Of a stretch of DNA of 64,000 nt, positions 13,901 through 26,310 are shown one piece after another. The stretch lies in assembly GCA_033439265.1 (NCBI GenBank), contig JAVTVX010000010.1, positions 25,905,056-25,969,055 on the forward strand, read 5' to 3'. The DNA comes from Dillenia suffruticosa. Its lineage: Eukaryota; Streptophyta; Magnoliopsida; Dilleniales; Dilleniaceae. Numbering within the stretch: the first letter of the stretch is position 1; each line of letters opens with the position of its first letter. The position numbers were made by a program, and so were the translations under genes. The notes beneath the pieces are model-generated. The model was given only the letters and a program-made list of their open reading frames with translations. It was not told where the DNA came from and did no database searches.

Positions 13901-16900
13901 TGATATCCGTCTCTAGGAATATGTGCCTTCTATGATATAATGTCAGCCGGGTCAATTTGTTGTTCAGTTAAGAAAAACTTGTGAATTGAAATTCATATAA
14001 AGGGTGAATGTGGATCCTACTAATGATGTAATTTTTTTGATAGATTGAAAATTTACTTAATGAAAACATATATGGGTTGGTATTTCATGATTTTTAGTTC
14101 AGAGCGAAGGTAGGTGGAAGAGTTTGAGATGATTTGGAATGAATTTGTACCATGGGCAGGGGGACCTTCCATCTGAGATTACTTTATGACACTTTCAAAT
14201 CAGGATATGGCACATACCCCTTGGACCCGAGCGCCGGGCACAGGTTCATTGCTAGAGTCTCAAGATTGCTAGGAGTGCATGTAACATTGAGAAAGTTCCA
14301 GGATTTGATGATTTGGTGCAGCCTGCCCTCAAATAATTGGACATGGTGGAGGCTGATGCTTTTGCATTGTTGCTACTTGAATCATGGTACATTGTAATAA
14401 GGAGTTGGAGTACATGATTGAGTGTGTGCTTAAGCCAAGTGAATAGATTGTTTGGTGTTGGCTATGATTAAAATACGAAAGTCTGGGTTGTATTGAATAT
14501 GGAGTACGTACACATTGTACTATATGAATCCATGTAACATTTGATCAATATTAATATTATTTTAATTTTTCAATTAGAAAAGAGAGATAAATTAATGAAG
14601 AACCAAAGCAAATAGGCATGGTTAAATGTGATGGCATATTGGTAGATGTAGCAAATCTGGAAGCCCACTGAAATACATGCTATGAAGTTGTAGGTCTCTT
14701 TGCTTAGTTGATGTAAGCTCAGCTTGTAAAATCAGTACTTTCTCTGTCCCTCGGCAATACCACCTCTTTCATGCCATCTAAAGATCATTCCTTGTTCTAG
14801 TTTGTTTTTTCATCACATTTTCCTTTATGGATACGAGGAGTTTCCTAATTTTACACATGGGGGATTGCAGCCTCCTCACGTTGCTTATTTCTGCATCAAT
14901 TAGTCTTTTTTAGATTTATGACCTGTTATTTGGTGCAGGTAAAAGTATGTGATATATGTGGAGATGCTGGTCGAGAAGACTTACTCGCTATATGTTGTAA
15001 GTGCAGTGATGGTGCTGAGCACACGTAAGAGGAAATGAATAGTTATTTGTTTTTTTCTATTTCCTAGTTTTGTGCTTCCAAATGGTTATGAATAGTTTTT
15101 TGGTACCAAACAGCTATTGTATGCGGGAGATGCTGTTGAAAGTTCCTGAAGGTTATTGGCTGTGTGAAGAGTGCAAGTTTGAGAAGGAAATTGAAAACCA
15201 AAAGCAGGACAAATGTGAGACGGTGCATGAGAGGGAAAAAGATAAACCTTCATGTGGCACAAGCACTGTAGATTCTGATCAGTCAAGGAAGGTGGACAAA
15301 AAGGAACCCTGTCTCGAGGGAGATGGAGCTAGCAAAGCCATGTTAAGTGAGAGGGAAAAGGAAAAACCTTCTTGTGGCTCAAGCACTGTAGATTCTGATC
15401 AGTCAAGGAAGTTGGACAAAAAGGAACCCTGTCTTGAGGGAGATGGAGCTAACAAAGCCATGTTAAGTGCTCGAGGCTCTTTTAAGAGACAAGCAGAAGA
15501 TATAGAAGATGTTTCGGTTGCAAAAAGGCAGGCTGTTGAAACAACTGTTGGATCTCCAAAGATATGTAACCCCAGTAGGGTAGGAGCTCTTTCTAGGGAT
15601 TGTTCATTCAAGAACTTCGAAACAGGAAAGGTGAAGCCATCCCACCAATCATCATTAGGTCAGCAACTTGTGTCTGAGGTTGGGGATTCTGTGTCTTCTC
15701 CTGCAGGCGGCCCAGTTGGCCTACGACTTCAGGCACCTTATGGTAAACATCTTAGCATTTTGTTAGTCTTGGATTTCCTGCCAGAAAAGAAAAATTGAAA
15801 ACCCAGTCAGTGTTTTATCTCTATCCATTGAATCACTAATAAGGTCCTGGTTATCTTACTAATGCAAATTTGAATTGCTTGCTTCATGACATGTAAGAGC
15901 AATGTTCACTTTTTGTGGGTTTTTTTCCTCTGGCCTGTAGGTTCTTTATCAAAGTCTAATTCATTCAGCACTTTGAATTCTCGAGGAAAAGTTAAACCTG
16001 TAGATGAAGCTTTCATTCCAAAGCAAACATTGGGTAGAGAAACTTCTTTCATTGATTCAAAGGATGGGGCTGACAAAATGATGGGCAAGTCTATGTCGTT
16101 CAAATCTGCAAATTCTGGTCGTGCAAATGAAGCAAAAGTTAAGATGCTCTCTTCTAACTTTTCTCATGCTCAAGACATGAAAGGTTCAAAACAAGGGAAA
16201 GAACGGGCTTTATTTGAAAAGAAGAGTTCCTTTAAATCAGATCCCTCTTCTGTTGCAGCTTCTTTGAATATCTCTATCGCAAAATTTGACCGAAGGTTGT
16301 CACCTCGTGGTGAGGCTATGGTTTCCCCTGTAGGTAATAATCGTGACAGGCGGGTTGGGCAAGCTGATGGAAAATTGGCCACTTCATCAAAATCTACCAG
16401 CCATCTTGATCATAAAGGTTCAGAAAATGTTCTTGCTAAAGGTGTTCTTATATTTCTTTCAGATGATTGTTTTCCTGAAGCTTTTTTTTCATCTCATATT
16501 GGTTTTACTGCTTTTTTATGCATGGCTTTCTTTTATTTTGGATTCAGCTGAAAGTAAGAGATTTTCAAGTTCATCCTCTGTAGTTGGATCTTCATCAGCA
16601 AATGGATCCTGCGTTTCATCGGCGGAAATAAGGGCAAAAGTTAGTCCTAAGGATGAACCTTTGCCAAGCTCTTCATGTGCAGTTGATAAGTCAAATAATG
16701 CTAGTGCTTCTCTGCCTGATGGATTACCTCAGTCACGGGAATCATTGAAGCAGGCTGAGAAAACCAAGGAGAATTTTGTTAATCAGTCGCGTCAGAGTGC
16801 AAATGCAGGGGGAAGGAGTATTCCCTGTCACAAATGTAAAGAATTTGGCCATACTGCTCAATTTTGTGCAAATGACAGTACTAAGGGATCTGTAGTTGAT

Positions 16901-19900
16901 GAATCTTCTGCAAGAAGGGAGATGTCTCCTAAAGGTAATAAGCTTAAAGCTGCAATTCAAGCTGCTATGCTTAAAAAGCCTGGAATATACAGAAAGAACC
17001 GTGTCTCTGATCAATCTGAAGAGTTATCCATGTCAAACACCGACTTAAGTAGTGACTCGAGGAATAGGATATCTGCTGAAGGGACACTCTCAGGGCAGGC
17101 AGTTCCCGGGAATTCTACTGCTGATTCTTATAAACAAGCTGTAAGAAAAGGAGAACCTGATTCCTTTGTCTATTCGGATGGAAAGTCTTCAGTCAGGGAC
17201 TTCTCCAGCCCTACTTTGGCAACTTCTGTGATTTCAAAAATGTTGCCAATTCCTGAGCATGAGTACATTTGGCAGTACGACCTCCTTTCTTTTTCCAGAT
17301 TTGATACATAGTTCAACCCAGATTACATCTTTTTCCTAGTTCAACCCAGATTACATCTTTTTCCTTCTGTCATCAAATTGTTTCACTAATATACTTTTTC
17401 ATGTGTTTGCTATTTTGTGAAGGGGGGATTTTGAGGTTCACAGAGTTGGAAAACCTTTAAATGTATGTGGCGGGATTCAAGCACACTTATCAACTTGTGC
17501 ATCTCCCAAAGTTCTTGAAGTGGTGAATAAGTTTCCTCGCAAAGTCCTTTTGAATGAAGTATCTCGTTTAAGTATATGGCCTCAACATTTTCAGGAAAGT
17601 GGCGTTAATGAAGACAACATTGCTCTCTACTTCTTTGCTAAAGACAGAGACAGGTTGGTTGCATTCCTTTCCATGACCCTTTACATGAATTTGGACTTAA
17701 TAATTGTATTTGATTTTTCATCTTGCTTTTGTTTATGTGATGACATAAGGATGTTTTATGTTCCAGTTATGATAGAAACTACAAGACTTTGCTGGACACT
17801 ATGATGGCCAATGATTTAGCTCTTAAAGGAAACCTTGATGGCATTGAACTACTAATTTTCTCTTCTGATCAGCTCCCTGCAGAATCACGGCGTAAGTGTC
17901 ATACACTCTCTCTTATCAGATTCTGTGCTGTCAATGATAAGTTTTCTGCTATATAAGGTTTGTTCAACTGATAGGCTTGACCGTACTACTTGCATGAAGT
18001 CAGAGAACCTATAGGGCAAATATGTATGCAACTTGTATGCTTTAAATGCAATCAAAGCTTGAGGTCCTCAATCCCTCTTAAGACTTTGGATCCGCTTGGG
18101 TGGGGGTCTGAGGTTGACTGCCGTGTCATTCCTTTAGGGCCCTATCTTCCTTAGTATTTAAATGACATTGTTTGGCCTTCTCCTCAACCTGCGTAATTGA
18201 CAATTTCAACATCGTGTTGCACCTGACAATTAACTTCAGATTTGGTAGATTCTAGTAGTGTTGTTGTTCTTGTAATGAGCTGTCTATGAAGACTGCAGCA
18301 TAGTTACTGGATAGTCACTTATCCCACATACCAAGTTTTGGATCACTCATTCTGAAATGTTGTTAATTAGCAAATTCGATCTTTAAATTTGGCATTCTTA
18401 ATATACCAAGTATTACTTAATCTTGTATTATGAACCAAAATATAATGCATTTTAGGTAGCAATGGCCCGCATAATTATTTATTTATTTTTGCTGAGTGAT
18501 CGCCTGCATAATTTGGTTCACAAATGGTTTTACAATTTGTTTTAAATCAAAAGTTGTCCTTTCTATTGGAGCTTGCAAAGCAGGATAATAGAACAGTTTT
18601 ATCATGATTTCTTATGGTTGTTTTTGAAGAGAATATTTTATCGTCTCTTCTTTTCCATGCTTTTGCTTTTTCAATAAAAGAATTTTCTTCTCAATAGGGA
18701 AAAATGAACTTGTTTTGGCTTTATCCAAAAGAAAAGAAGGGGAAAAAAAGCAACTTAGTTGCATTTCGCTGACTGAGCGCCCAAAAAAAAAAGATGGCAG
18801 ATATCATACTAAGATGCTATTGCAATACAAAACAAATAATCAGTTTAACTTCTTCTGCAGTTGTAAATTCCAGTCCCTGATGTTACATAGATCATTTAAT
18901 GTCATCATTTAATGTTCAGGGCGTTGCTTGGGCCTGCAAAGGGTCCAAGTTTACTTCTAGGTACTCAAATCCTGTCCAGCTGTTTCTTAAACCTGATTTT
19001 TGCTTGTTCTAGTTCCAAGCTCCAGAATGTTGTCTGGTCTGATTTTTCTTTGTTGTAAATAGTAGCATGCTTGGTTATTGTCATGGTCTTTTTGATTATG
19101 CTCTTATTACGAGTCATTTTGCTGTTGTTTGAGCTTGGGGTTTCCAGAATTTGATGTATATCATTGTCTGTTGAATCAGATCAATTGACAAAACATAAGG
19201 CCTAAGTACCTTGCTTTTCATTCAAAATGCTACAGCATGTTATTGCTTTTGCAGAGCTTTTCTTTGAAAATATCTCTACTATATTCTCTTTTTCTCTTTG
19301 AGGTCTGGTTGTGATATAAATGCAGAGGAACTCTTTGAGATGCACATCTGGCAGGTAGATGATCCCATTCCTTCACCTGTGACTTTTGCATGGCATACAC
19401 CCTTTCTATTCTATGAATTTATGCATAGTTTTGTATTTGATATATTCTGGTTAGAAATCATATACACGTTATGCTAAGTTCATCTATTGTTGGCAGGTTG
19501 GAATTTGTTATTTTATCTTTGGGGAGTGTTCAGAGCAAGAAGGGTGAGTTGCTTGGAGGACCCTTGTGGTTCTTCAAAGAAGCTTGATGTTTCGAGCTTA
19601 AATGTTACACCTGTGGAAACTACTGAAGTGTCTATGCATGAGAATACACGTGTTTCTGGGAATTTGGATAATTCACCTGCACATGACAGATCTTGCACTC
19701 TGAAGGCTTCTACAGCTGTAGAAACTCGTTTTTGTTCATCAGCTGATACAGTGGATGGAAACTGTGAAAGCAAATATTTAACTAATTCTGAGAAGCAAAT
19801 ACATTCTCGCATAAACCTGGAGGAAAAAGATAGGATAGATCCCCACCCCTTCGCAGGAACTCCTAGCATTACAACTCAGTCATGCTCAGAAGTGAGGTGC

Positions 19901-22900
19901 TCTAGCGTTGATCGGGTAAGAGCTAGTTCTGTTTAACATTCTTCATGCAACCTGGATTCTCATCTCATTAAATACCGCAAGAGAAATTACTTTTTGCACT
20001 TGTAGAGGTTTACTGTCCATAATACATAATGCTGGATGGTTATGCTAATATACTAGGTTTTGCACCCGGCGATGTTGACGTAATACAATGTGGGTAAGTA
20101 AGAGGTCCATTGGTATGCCATAGAGGAGTTTAATGCACCTCAAATCAATGGATAAGAAGTTGAATGGTGCAACTCTTACATGCGCTGTTGGAGGGAGTTC
20201 TATCTTGGTGTAATCTTACTTCATACAGAGAATAGGAGTTGATTAAGAGTGTTCGGCATTTTCTTTTCTTGCAGTTAGAAACTTTCTGATATCTGGAGCC
20301 CCTAGAAGAAATGATGCTCTGTCAGAAACCCTATTCATTTAAACTTCAATCATTTACATTCTTCTTTTTCCTTCCATCTGAGCCCTGTGTTTGTCTATTT
20401 CCATCCTTTTGTAGGTCTGATTATGATTTGTCCTGAACCCAAAAATTCTATAAAGTTATATCCGAAACAAATAACTACTTAAAAGCTGGTTTGAGAGTAG
20501 GACCTCTTAGCTGTGCTGGAACCCTCTGCTAAGTCATTATCTGTTGAAACGCAAGCACAAGCACTGACATGGTTGCGGACATATCAAATGTTCAATAAAT
20601 AGGATACAGATATGGCTACTACATGCCACACAATAAAAAAGGAATATTATTTTTGTGTATATAGATATAAAATTTAGATAGTATTTGAAAATACATATAA
20701 ACAGATTAGATGTTTCAAACATTACAATTATTTCAATCTGTGTTTAAACACCTGAAGTGTTCGGTGTTTGAAAGATAATAAAAATTGGATGTGCTGCATT
20801 GAGTCGCTGGAAATGGACACAGCTTTCATTTGAAGTGTTAACATATGAAATAAGAAACATACTTTACACCAGCTGCTTTATCTTAATAGTTTCACAATAC
20901 TTACAATGAAAATTTATGAAATATTTGTGCTCTTGGTTACCTTCAAAGTCATTTAAACCTTTTTCTCTGTGGTTAATTTCATAGAGTCTCTTTCATTGAT
21001 GACAGGTGGGTGATCACCTTCTTGGCGCTCTTCCCCTTTTGTTGTTTTTCTGCCATTCCGAATAAAATTTTTCCTTTTCCGATAAAAAAAAAATCCAATC
21101 AACATTTTGTACTGGTTATGGCTATCTATACTGCCTGTCAAGAACTTGAAAGTATCTTCTCCTTGAAATTAATCAAAATTAGTGAAATGGTTTTGTTGAC
21201 ACATATTGACCCGACCTTATATATATATTGTTTGGTTTTCACCAATCGGTATCCGGGTTTTGCCCGACTAATCCGGTTCTAGCATTGTGGGGCCCATTAA
21301 GGGGGTAGCTCTCCCAAATCTCATTTCTCCATTCCATGGTTCGAACCCCAAACCTATAGTTAAGGGAATGGAGTGCCCTATCGCTACACCCATGGGGGTT
21401 TAGTGAACCGACCTTATATTTGACACTATTGAAAATGGACATGGTTTATCTTGCAATATTTATGTTTCATAGGTTTTAATATGAGGAATTGGTGCAATTT
21501 TGAGTGCAAACTTTTATCACATATGGGTGGGTATTGTTTTATCGTCGATCAAGTAGTTTTGAAAGTATTCTATGATGGGAAACCCATACAACAGGGGCAC
21601 ATATATATAGGCACTGGCATAAATAGTAGCTAGCAATTGCTCATATTTTGTGGTAAAATTTTTTCTGGGTTTATTTGTAATTTTGGCCAACTTTAGGGCT
21701 GTATTTTTGGTTTTCGTTTTCCTATATTTCCTATTTAATTTCCAGTGTTCGTGTGTTCTCCGTTCAGTTTAGTTCAAAACCAAGAAACTAGAGATATGAT
21801 AGCTTTAGTGGCCAATGACTTCTCCAACTGGAATTTTTAGTCCTAAAAGTAGAGATCCTGAAAGAAAAAAATAACTTGAACCCTAGGGCTTGAGACTTAC
21901 AGATTTTTTCTCTAATCCTCAAGATCTGACCATGAGGCATTTCCAAGCTTAAGCTGTGAAGTTGCTTCTGGTGTCTGCCTTTAAGAAAAATGTGTGGCAT
22001 GTTGCTCTTGCAACTTGTTTATTTTGGGACTGGATAAAATGATGCCATTATGTGGCCTTAGCATCTCTTACGGCATTGTTACTCTGCATAAAGAAAATTT
22101 CATCCAGGATTCTGACTTCTGTTGTTGTCGTACATCTGGTAATGGTTCATGTTGTTGTAGTGATGAGTATGTATTTTGATTATTACACTCAAGAATACAT
22201 TTGGTTCCTTCTCCATCACATGCAGGGAGCAGTAATGCATGTTGCCTCAGATTGGGTTCATATTTTAAGTGGCTAGAGTGGTGATATATTGGGGCATTAC
22301 AACAATTTTTGATCTGACCTTTGAATGGGTCTTACAGTTGCAGGACCAATGACGATGCCTCATACATGGTTTCCAATGCTCCGCTCCCATGTAGCTAGGA
22401 AAGCTGGTATATAGCATCGTTGGCATAAAAGCTATAATGTTGCAGATGCATTCCATCTGAAATATTTTGTGTTGTTAAGTCTAAACCTCATACCATGTTG
22501 AGGTCTTTTCTTCTTTATGCATCCACAGAGTAGAAAATATGATTGTATTGTCTCTTATAGTTTTATATACATGCTTTTCTTTACATGAAATCATGTTGCT
22601 GGACTCTTGCTGTTCTTCAACTGTGGAAAGATCTCACTATCTGTTCACTGACTGCTCTTTATTGGGTACTCTTTCTGCTTGCAGAAGGATCATATTAACC
22701 TAGAAGAAGAGCTGGAAACAAATAAGTGGTCAGCTCACGAAGCAAGGATGGATAGTGGTCCATTGAAAAATGAGAAGATGCCCAGGTATCATATTAACCT
22801 AGAAGATGAGCTGGAAACAGATAAGGGGTCATCTCATGAAGCAAGGGTGGATAGTGGTCCTTTGAAAAATGAGAAGATGCCCAGGTATGTTAATCTTCTG

Positions 22901-23785
22901 GGTTCCTCATCAAATGCCATGAAGAGACTTTGTACTGGTAATCAGGATGTCGGGATAAGGGAGAGTCTTGGGGACTCTGAAATCATTGATAGATCTATTT
23001 TCGGCAGAATAGAAACAAAAGCTGATGGAAACTCAAAAGAAGAGCCTGGATTAGTCAATAAAGAACCTTTAGTGGTGGAGTTGCATAGGAGAGACCAGAA
23101 TTTGGAAGTGCTTAACAATGGGGAGCTCAATTGCAGGAAACGCTTCCATTCAAATCACTCAAACATGATGTCAAGTCCCACAATGCCATGGGGTGAGATT
23201 CCGAATTCAACAAGTGGTGGGGAAAGTGGGAGCAAGAAACTGAAGGGTGATTTTAGTGGAACCTTTGACACCAGTAAAGATACAAATTTGCCAACTGATA
23301 GCCATGCATCAAAATTTCAGAATGCTAGACTTTGCTCCATGGTTGAGGATATGAGATGCAATGAGGATGTGGGAGCTACAGAGAGGTTTTTCTTTCCCGT
23401 GGAAACTCATCATGTGAAGGATGTTAAGTTGAAGAAAAACTCTACACCATGGCAGTCAGTTCAAGACGTAGCTCAAGTTCAGGACGGTGTCCCAGACCTT
23501 GAGCTGGCTTTAGGGGGTGAAAGGAAATCTTCAAAACCAGGACTACGACCTTTGTTTATTGATTTGGAAGCCGAAGATAACAACCAAGTCAAGCCACCAG
23601 ATACAATAATAATCAAGGATGAGGAGGAAGATGATGATTCCACTTCTCTTTCCCTTTCTCTTTCTTTCCCATTCTCAGAGGAGGAGAGGACAAGGAAACA
23701 AGTTCCGAAGACAGAGCAGCTTATGTCTGAAAGGCGCAGTGTGAATACTTCGCTGCTTCTCTTTGGGAATTTGTCTGGTAAGTAG
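7957..23785 (+). CDS. AIPP2: PHD-finger and zinc-knuckle protein, AIPP2/PAIPP2 type
   Basis: Eleven exons: 7957-8025, 8474-8551, 10393-11664, 14939-15024, 15114-15742, 15941-16441, 16548-17274, 17423-17653, 17767-17891, 19497-19915, 22685-23785. They join in frame to 1745 aa. Seen: start motif MTKRKERTLIDLLNATQ; C4HC3 PHD at residues 477-522 (C477, C480, C492, C495, H501, C504, C519, C522); CCHC knuckle at 972-985; conserved C-terminal domain about 1113-1255 (IPEHEYIWQGDFEV to LWGVFRARR); LELAL at 1651 and an SLSLSLSF EAR-like motif at 1700. Family knowledge: AIPP2 and PAIPP2 bind the BAH protein AIPP3 and the phosphatase CPL2, read histone marks in the nucleus and repress transcription. Two in-frame tandem duplications (residues 541-620 and 1382-1447) and a GC-AG first intron are unusual. 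AIPP2 versus its paralogue is not resolved. Confidence 0.88.
8026..8473 (+). other. GC-AG intron 1 of the PHD gene
   Basis: The donor reads GAG/GCATGT and the acceptor TTTTAG/ATC. This join keeps the frame EPE-ITPVLRGSC, which continues in phase into exon 2 and exon 3. The nearest GT (8030) would shift the frame and reach a stop within 20 codons. GC donors are the known minor U2 class and normally have a strong AG before the cut, as here. Confidence 0.7.
8552..10392 (+). other. Intron 2 of the PHD gene
   Basis: A 1.8-kb intron, donor ACG/GTGAGA and acceptor TTTTAG/GTG. It contains a short GA run near 8778-8794 and no recognisable element or exon. Confidence 0.7.
11665..14938 (+). other. Intron 3 of the PHD gene, 3.3 kb
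   Basis: This intron interrupts the coding sequence just before the PHD finger (exon 3 ends EHD, exon 4 starts VKVCDICGD). From about 12.8 to 14.5 kb the sequence is less AT-rich than the other introns and has patchy open frames on both strands (for example 13087-13335 minus), so it may contain an old insertion. I recognise no family. A degenerate duplication lies at 13566-13740. Confidence 0.6.
13566..13740 (+). repeat. Degenerate tandem duplication in intron 3
   Basis: Two blocks of roughly 80-95 bp share, in order, TTGG(C/A)TTAGGTTTT, GCAGGTTGCCA(G/A)G(C/T)TG, TTTGAAG and CACTG(T/C)GTTG. They differ at many positions and by small gaps, so the duplication is old. Confidence 0.45.
15229..15468 (+). 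repeat. In-frame 120-bp tandem duplication in exon 5
   Basis: Copies 15229-15348 and 15349-15468 are about 95% alike and encode two 40-residue units that share TVDSDQSRK and DKKEPCLEGDGA. They lie directly after the PHD finger and keep the frame. The high identity suggests a fairly recent duplication. Confidence 0.9.
17310..17365 (+). repeat. Exact 28-bp tandem duplication in intron 7
   Basis: Two identical 28-base copies starting AGTTCAACCCAG. Each ends in a pyrimidine tract and CCT, and the first is followed by AG, giving an acceptor-like sequence upstream of the true acceptor at 17422. Confidence 0.85.
17892..19496 (+). other. Intron 9 of the PHD gene
   Basis: A 1.6-kb intron, cut as CGGC/GTAAGT and TTGGCAG/GTTGG. 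It rejoins the conserved run ESRRWNLLFYLWGVF across the junction. No inserted element is recognised inside. Confidence 0.75.
19916..22684 (+). other. Intron 10 of the PHD gene, holds a SINE
   Basis: A 2.8-kb intron between GATCGG/GTAAGA and CTTGCAG/AAGGAT, in phase 0. It contains the SINE at 21223-21407. The rest is unremarkable AT-rich sequence. Confidence 0.7.
21211..21419 (-). mobile_element. tRNA-derived SINE with 12-bp target-site duplication
   Basis: On the minus strand the body (21407 to 21223, about 185 bp) has an A-box-like GTAGCGATAGGG (21376-21387), a perfect B box GGTTCGAACC (21338-21347) and the 3' module GGATTAGTCGGG followed by ACCCGGATACCGA, typical of plant SINE families. 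It is flanked by the direct repeat CCGACCTTATAT at 21211-21222 and 21408-21419. A related copy lies at about 60845-61027. It is intronic and antisense to the host gene. Confidence 0.8.
22691..22888 (+). repeat. In-frame 99-bp tandem duplication in exon 11
   Basis: Copies 22691-22789 and 22790-22888 encode two 33-residue units (HINLE(E/D)ELET...GPLKNEKMPRY) near the start of the last exon. About 90% alike, frame preserved. This is the second such event in the gene. Confidence 0.9.
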
Positions 23786-25252
23786 TGACAAGGGTAATAA
23801 TGCCGCTGGCTTTGTACATTACAATGCCCCTTCACGGTTCTGGTCAGTGCATACCCGGATCACGTATGATGTTGACGATGATCTCTGAGGGTTTTAAGTA
23901 GAGAAACCCGTTTTCCATCTGTGCATAACCCAACCATAAATCTGGTTATAAGTTCCTTTCTCCCTTTTGCTTTTTATTTTATTTGAGTGCATAGTTACGG
24001 CTTACTGTATATAAAGAGAACACAAGCCGGTCATATTTTCAAATGAAATGCAGGTTTTGCAGACCAAGATAGATTGTCCTTTGCCTTTTATTATTGCTTC
24101 TATGCACAATGGCCGCATAATTTGTGAACAAGGGCATTTTCGGGTGCTGCTGGCAACCGGCAGGATAAGTGTGCTTCAGCAGTTAAACGCTTTGTGTTCT
24201 TTGGTACCTTCTTGTATGAAGTAATGCTGAATATCACTACACTTGAGATCATTTTAGTTGTTGGTGCAGGTAAGTTATTATGTGTGGTGAAGCAAATCCT
24301 GCCTTGCATGCCACAAGCTGCTATTTTGGTATTGGGAAGAAATTTGCATTTTCAAGTGATAAGGTTTTACATGACAGCCGGTGAAGGTGTTGTGTGCTTA
24401 TCCTAAGGCATCAGACCCTACTACTTGGACCAAGTATGGGGATCCATCACTATTGCAATATTTTGGCACATATTTATTGAAATTTTTTATTTATTTATAA
24501 TAAAATATTTAACGGTTATAAGTGTTATATACAAGCTGATATTTTATAAAAATTTTTATTTTGGTAAGCATTTATTGATTATAAATATTATTTAAATTGT
24601 AAAATAGTATAATTTATTTGGAATACTTAGGAATTTATTATTACAAGTGAATTTAAAGATATTACTAAAGTTTTTACGAGATAATTATCTCAATAATTAA
24701 TGAAAATTCTCCTTTCCTTTCTCACTTTTTGGTTAAAATAAAATGATATTTTTAAAGAACGGGAAAAAACTACGTGTTGGACGGAAGAGTGGGTCCCAAA
24801 CCTGAGGTTTTTTAATGCCACGTCGACTGTGTGGCCGGATCAACCGAGGATGTCTCATTTCTCTCCTTGGAGTTTAGCATGGCCTACGAGAGATGCCTCT
24901 CTCTGTCGTCTACACGACGGACCCTTTCCGAGCCTTCTTCTTTCCCTATAATGCCCCTCTCTCTAAATACTTCATTCATTCTTGGAAGTGTGAATTTTAT
25001 TTACCAATGCTACATAAAAATTTAATTTTAGTCAAGGTTGAGAATCTTATTAGTACCTTTGAATTTTGATTTTGCTTTATAAATTTTTTGAAAATACTAT
25101 CTATTTCTTTTCTCTTAATTGTTTTACAAAACTAAAGTCGATAATAGTATTTCAATCGATCAATTTCTTGAGATTAGAGATAGAGTTCTTACATATTCTA
25201 AAGTTTTTTGAGTTTTCATTTTTATTTCTTCTGTATTTGATTAACGTAACAC

Positions 25253-25279
25253 CCTCTCTCTCTCTCTCTCTCTCTCTCT
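25253..25279. repeat. (CT)n microsatellite
   Basis: About 13 CT units in intergenic DNA, 1.5 kb upstream of the plastid protein gene. Confidence 0.95.
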
Positions 25280-25921
25280 AAAAGAGAAAGGAAGAGGCCG
25301 AGAGTTGCCTATAATAAAGGATATTTTCTTTGATTAAAGAGGTTAAATGAACGTACTACGTTACTAAATATTTTTAGGAGTCTCAATAACAAAAAAGGAA
25401 AATATTATAGGGCATAAGAAACTTAGAGCGAATCTTTTTCTCTCTAAAAGATTAATTTTCTCTCTTCCTGGTAAACAATATTTTACCTTCTCTAACCTTC
25501 GAGACATCTAAAAGAAAGAATAATTGTTTGATCTGAGTGATAAATAATTATTTTGAGTTCTTTTTTGTTTTTTTTTTATGATATTAAAATTTTGGTCATA
25601 GTTCTTTAATTATAGAATTTTTATTAATCTTATATCACGTTTCACAAATTATGTGTATCCAATAAGCGAGATAAATGAATATCGTGCATCTAATAAAATA
25701 GGCATAAATAGAAAATCTTCCATGGGGAGCACAATCAATGTTGAGTGAATGATTTTATTTTATAACACCTTGGCATTGCATTTGCGACCACATAAAAAAA
25801 TAAATTCAATTTATTTTAATTGAATTATTTAATTATTTTTTAAAAAATATGAAATTTAGTTGGATTTTATTTTTAAAATAATTAAAATAACCTTATAGTT
25901 TAATTTTAAATTTGTTATTTA

Positions 25922-26310
25922 ATACTCCTTCCCTTTTTCTCATATGTGGCTTAAAGTCTTTGCATGGAAATTAAGGAGACAATTTAATTACTTCAGTTAT
26001 ATAAAAATATAGTCTAGTTTTACTAAATTACCTTTCTTTGACTCAATAAATAATTAAGAGAGAGAATAATGTTAAACAAAATTTTACCACCTATTTAAAA
26101 GAGAGAAAAACGATAAAAACAATTAATTACGATTATATTTTTGAAAATTGCAGATGTTAATCATTTTTTGAAATTATTATGTTTAGAACAGATATAATAA
26201 CGGATAAGAGTAAAATTTAAAGAAATAAATAAATATTTCATTAATCTTCTTAAAGTGAGAGATAATTTGAAATAAGACAAGTTTTCAAAATGATAGATTA
26301 ATAGCATTTT
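25922..26310. mobile_element. Possible decayed Stowaway/mariner-type MITE
   Basis: The left edge reads TACTCCTTCCCTTTTTCTCA then GTGGC, resembling the TACTCCCTCCGTCCC ends of plant Tc1/mariner-derived elements, and inner phrases (AATTTGAAATAAGACAAGTTTT) recall the opposite end. No clear right terminal repeat or TA duplication is visible, so this is tentative. Confidence 0.25.

Noticed and set aside
21338-21347. Perfect B box suggesting a tRNA gene
   Set aside because: No cloverleaf can be drawn around it; the flanking duplication and 3' module show a SINE instead.
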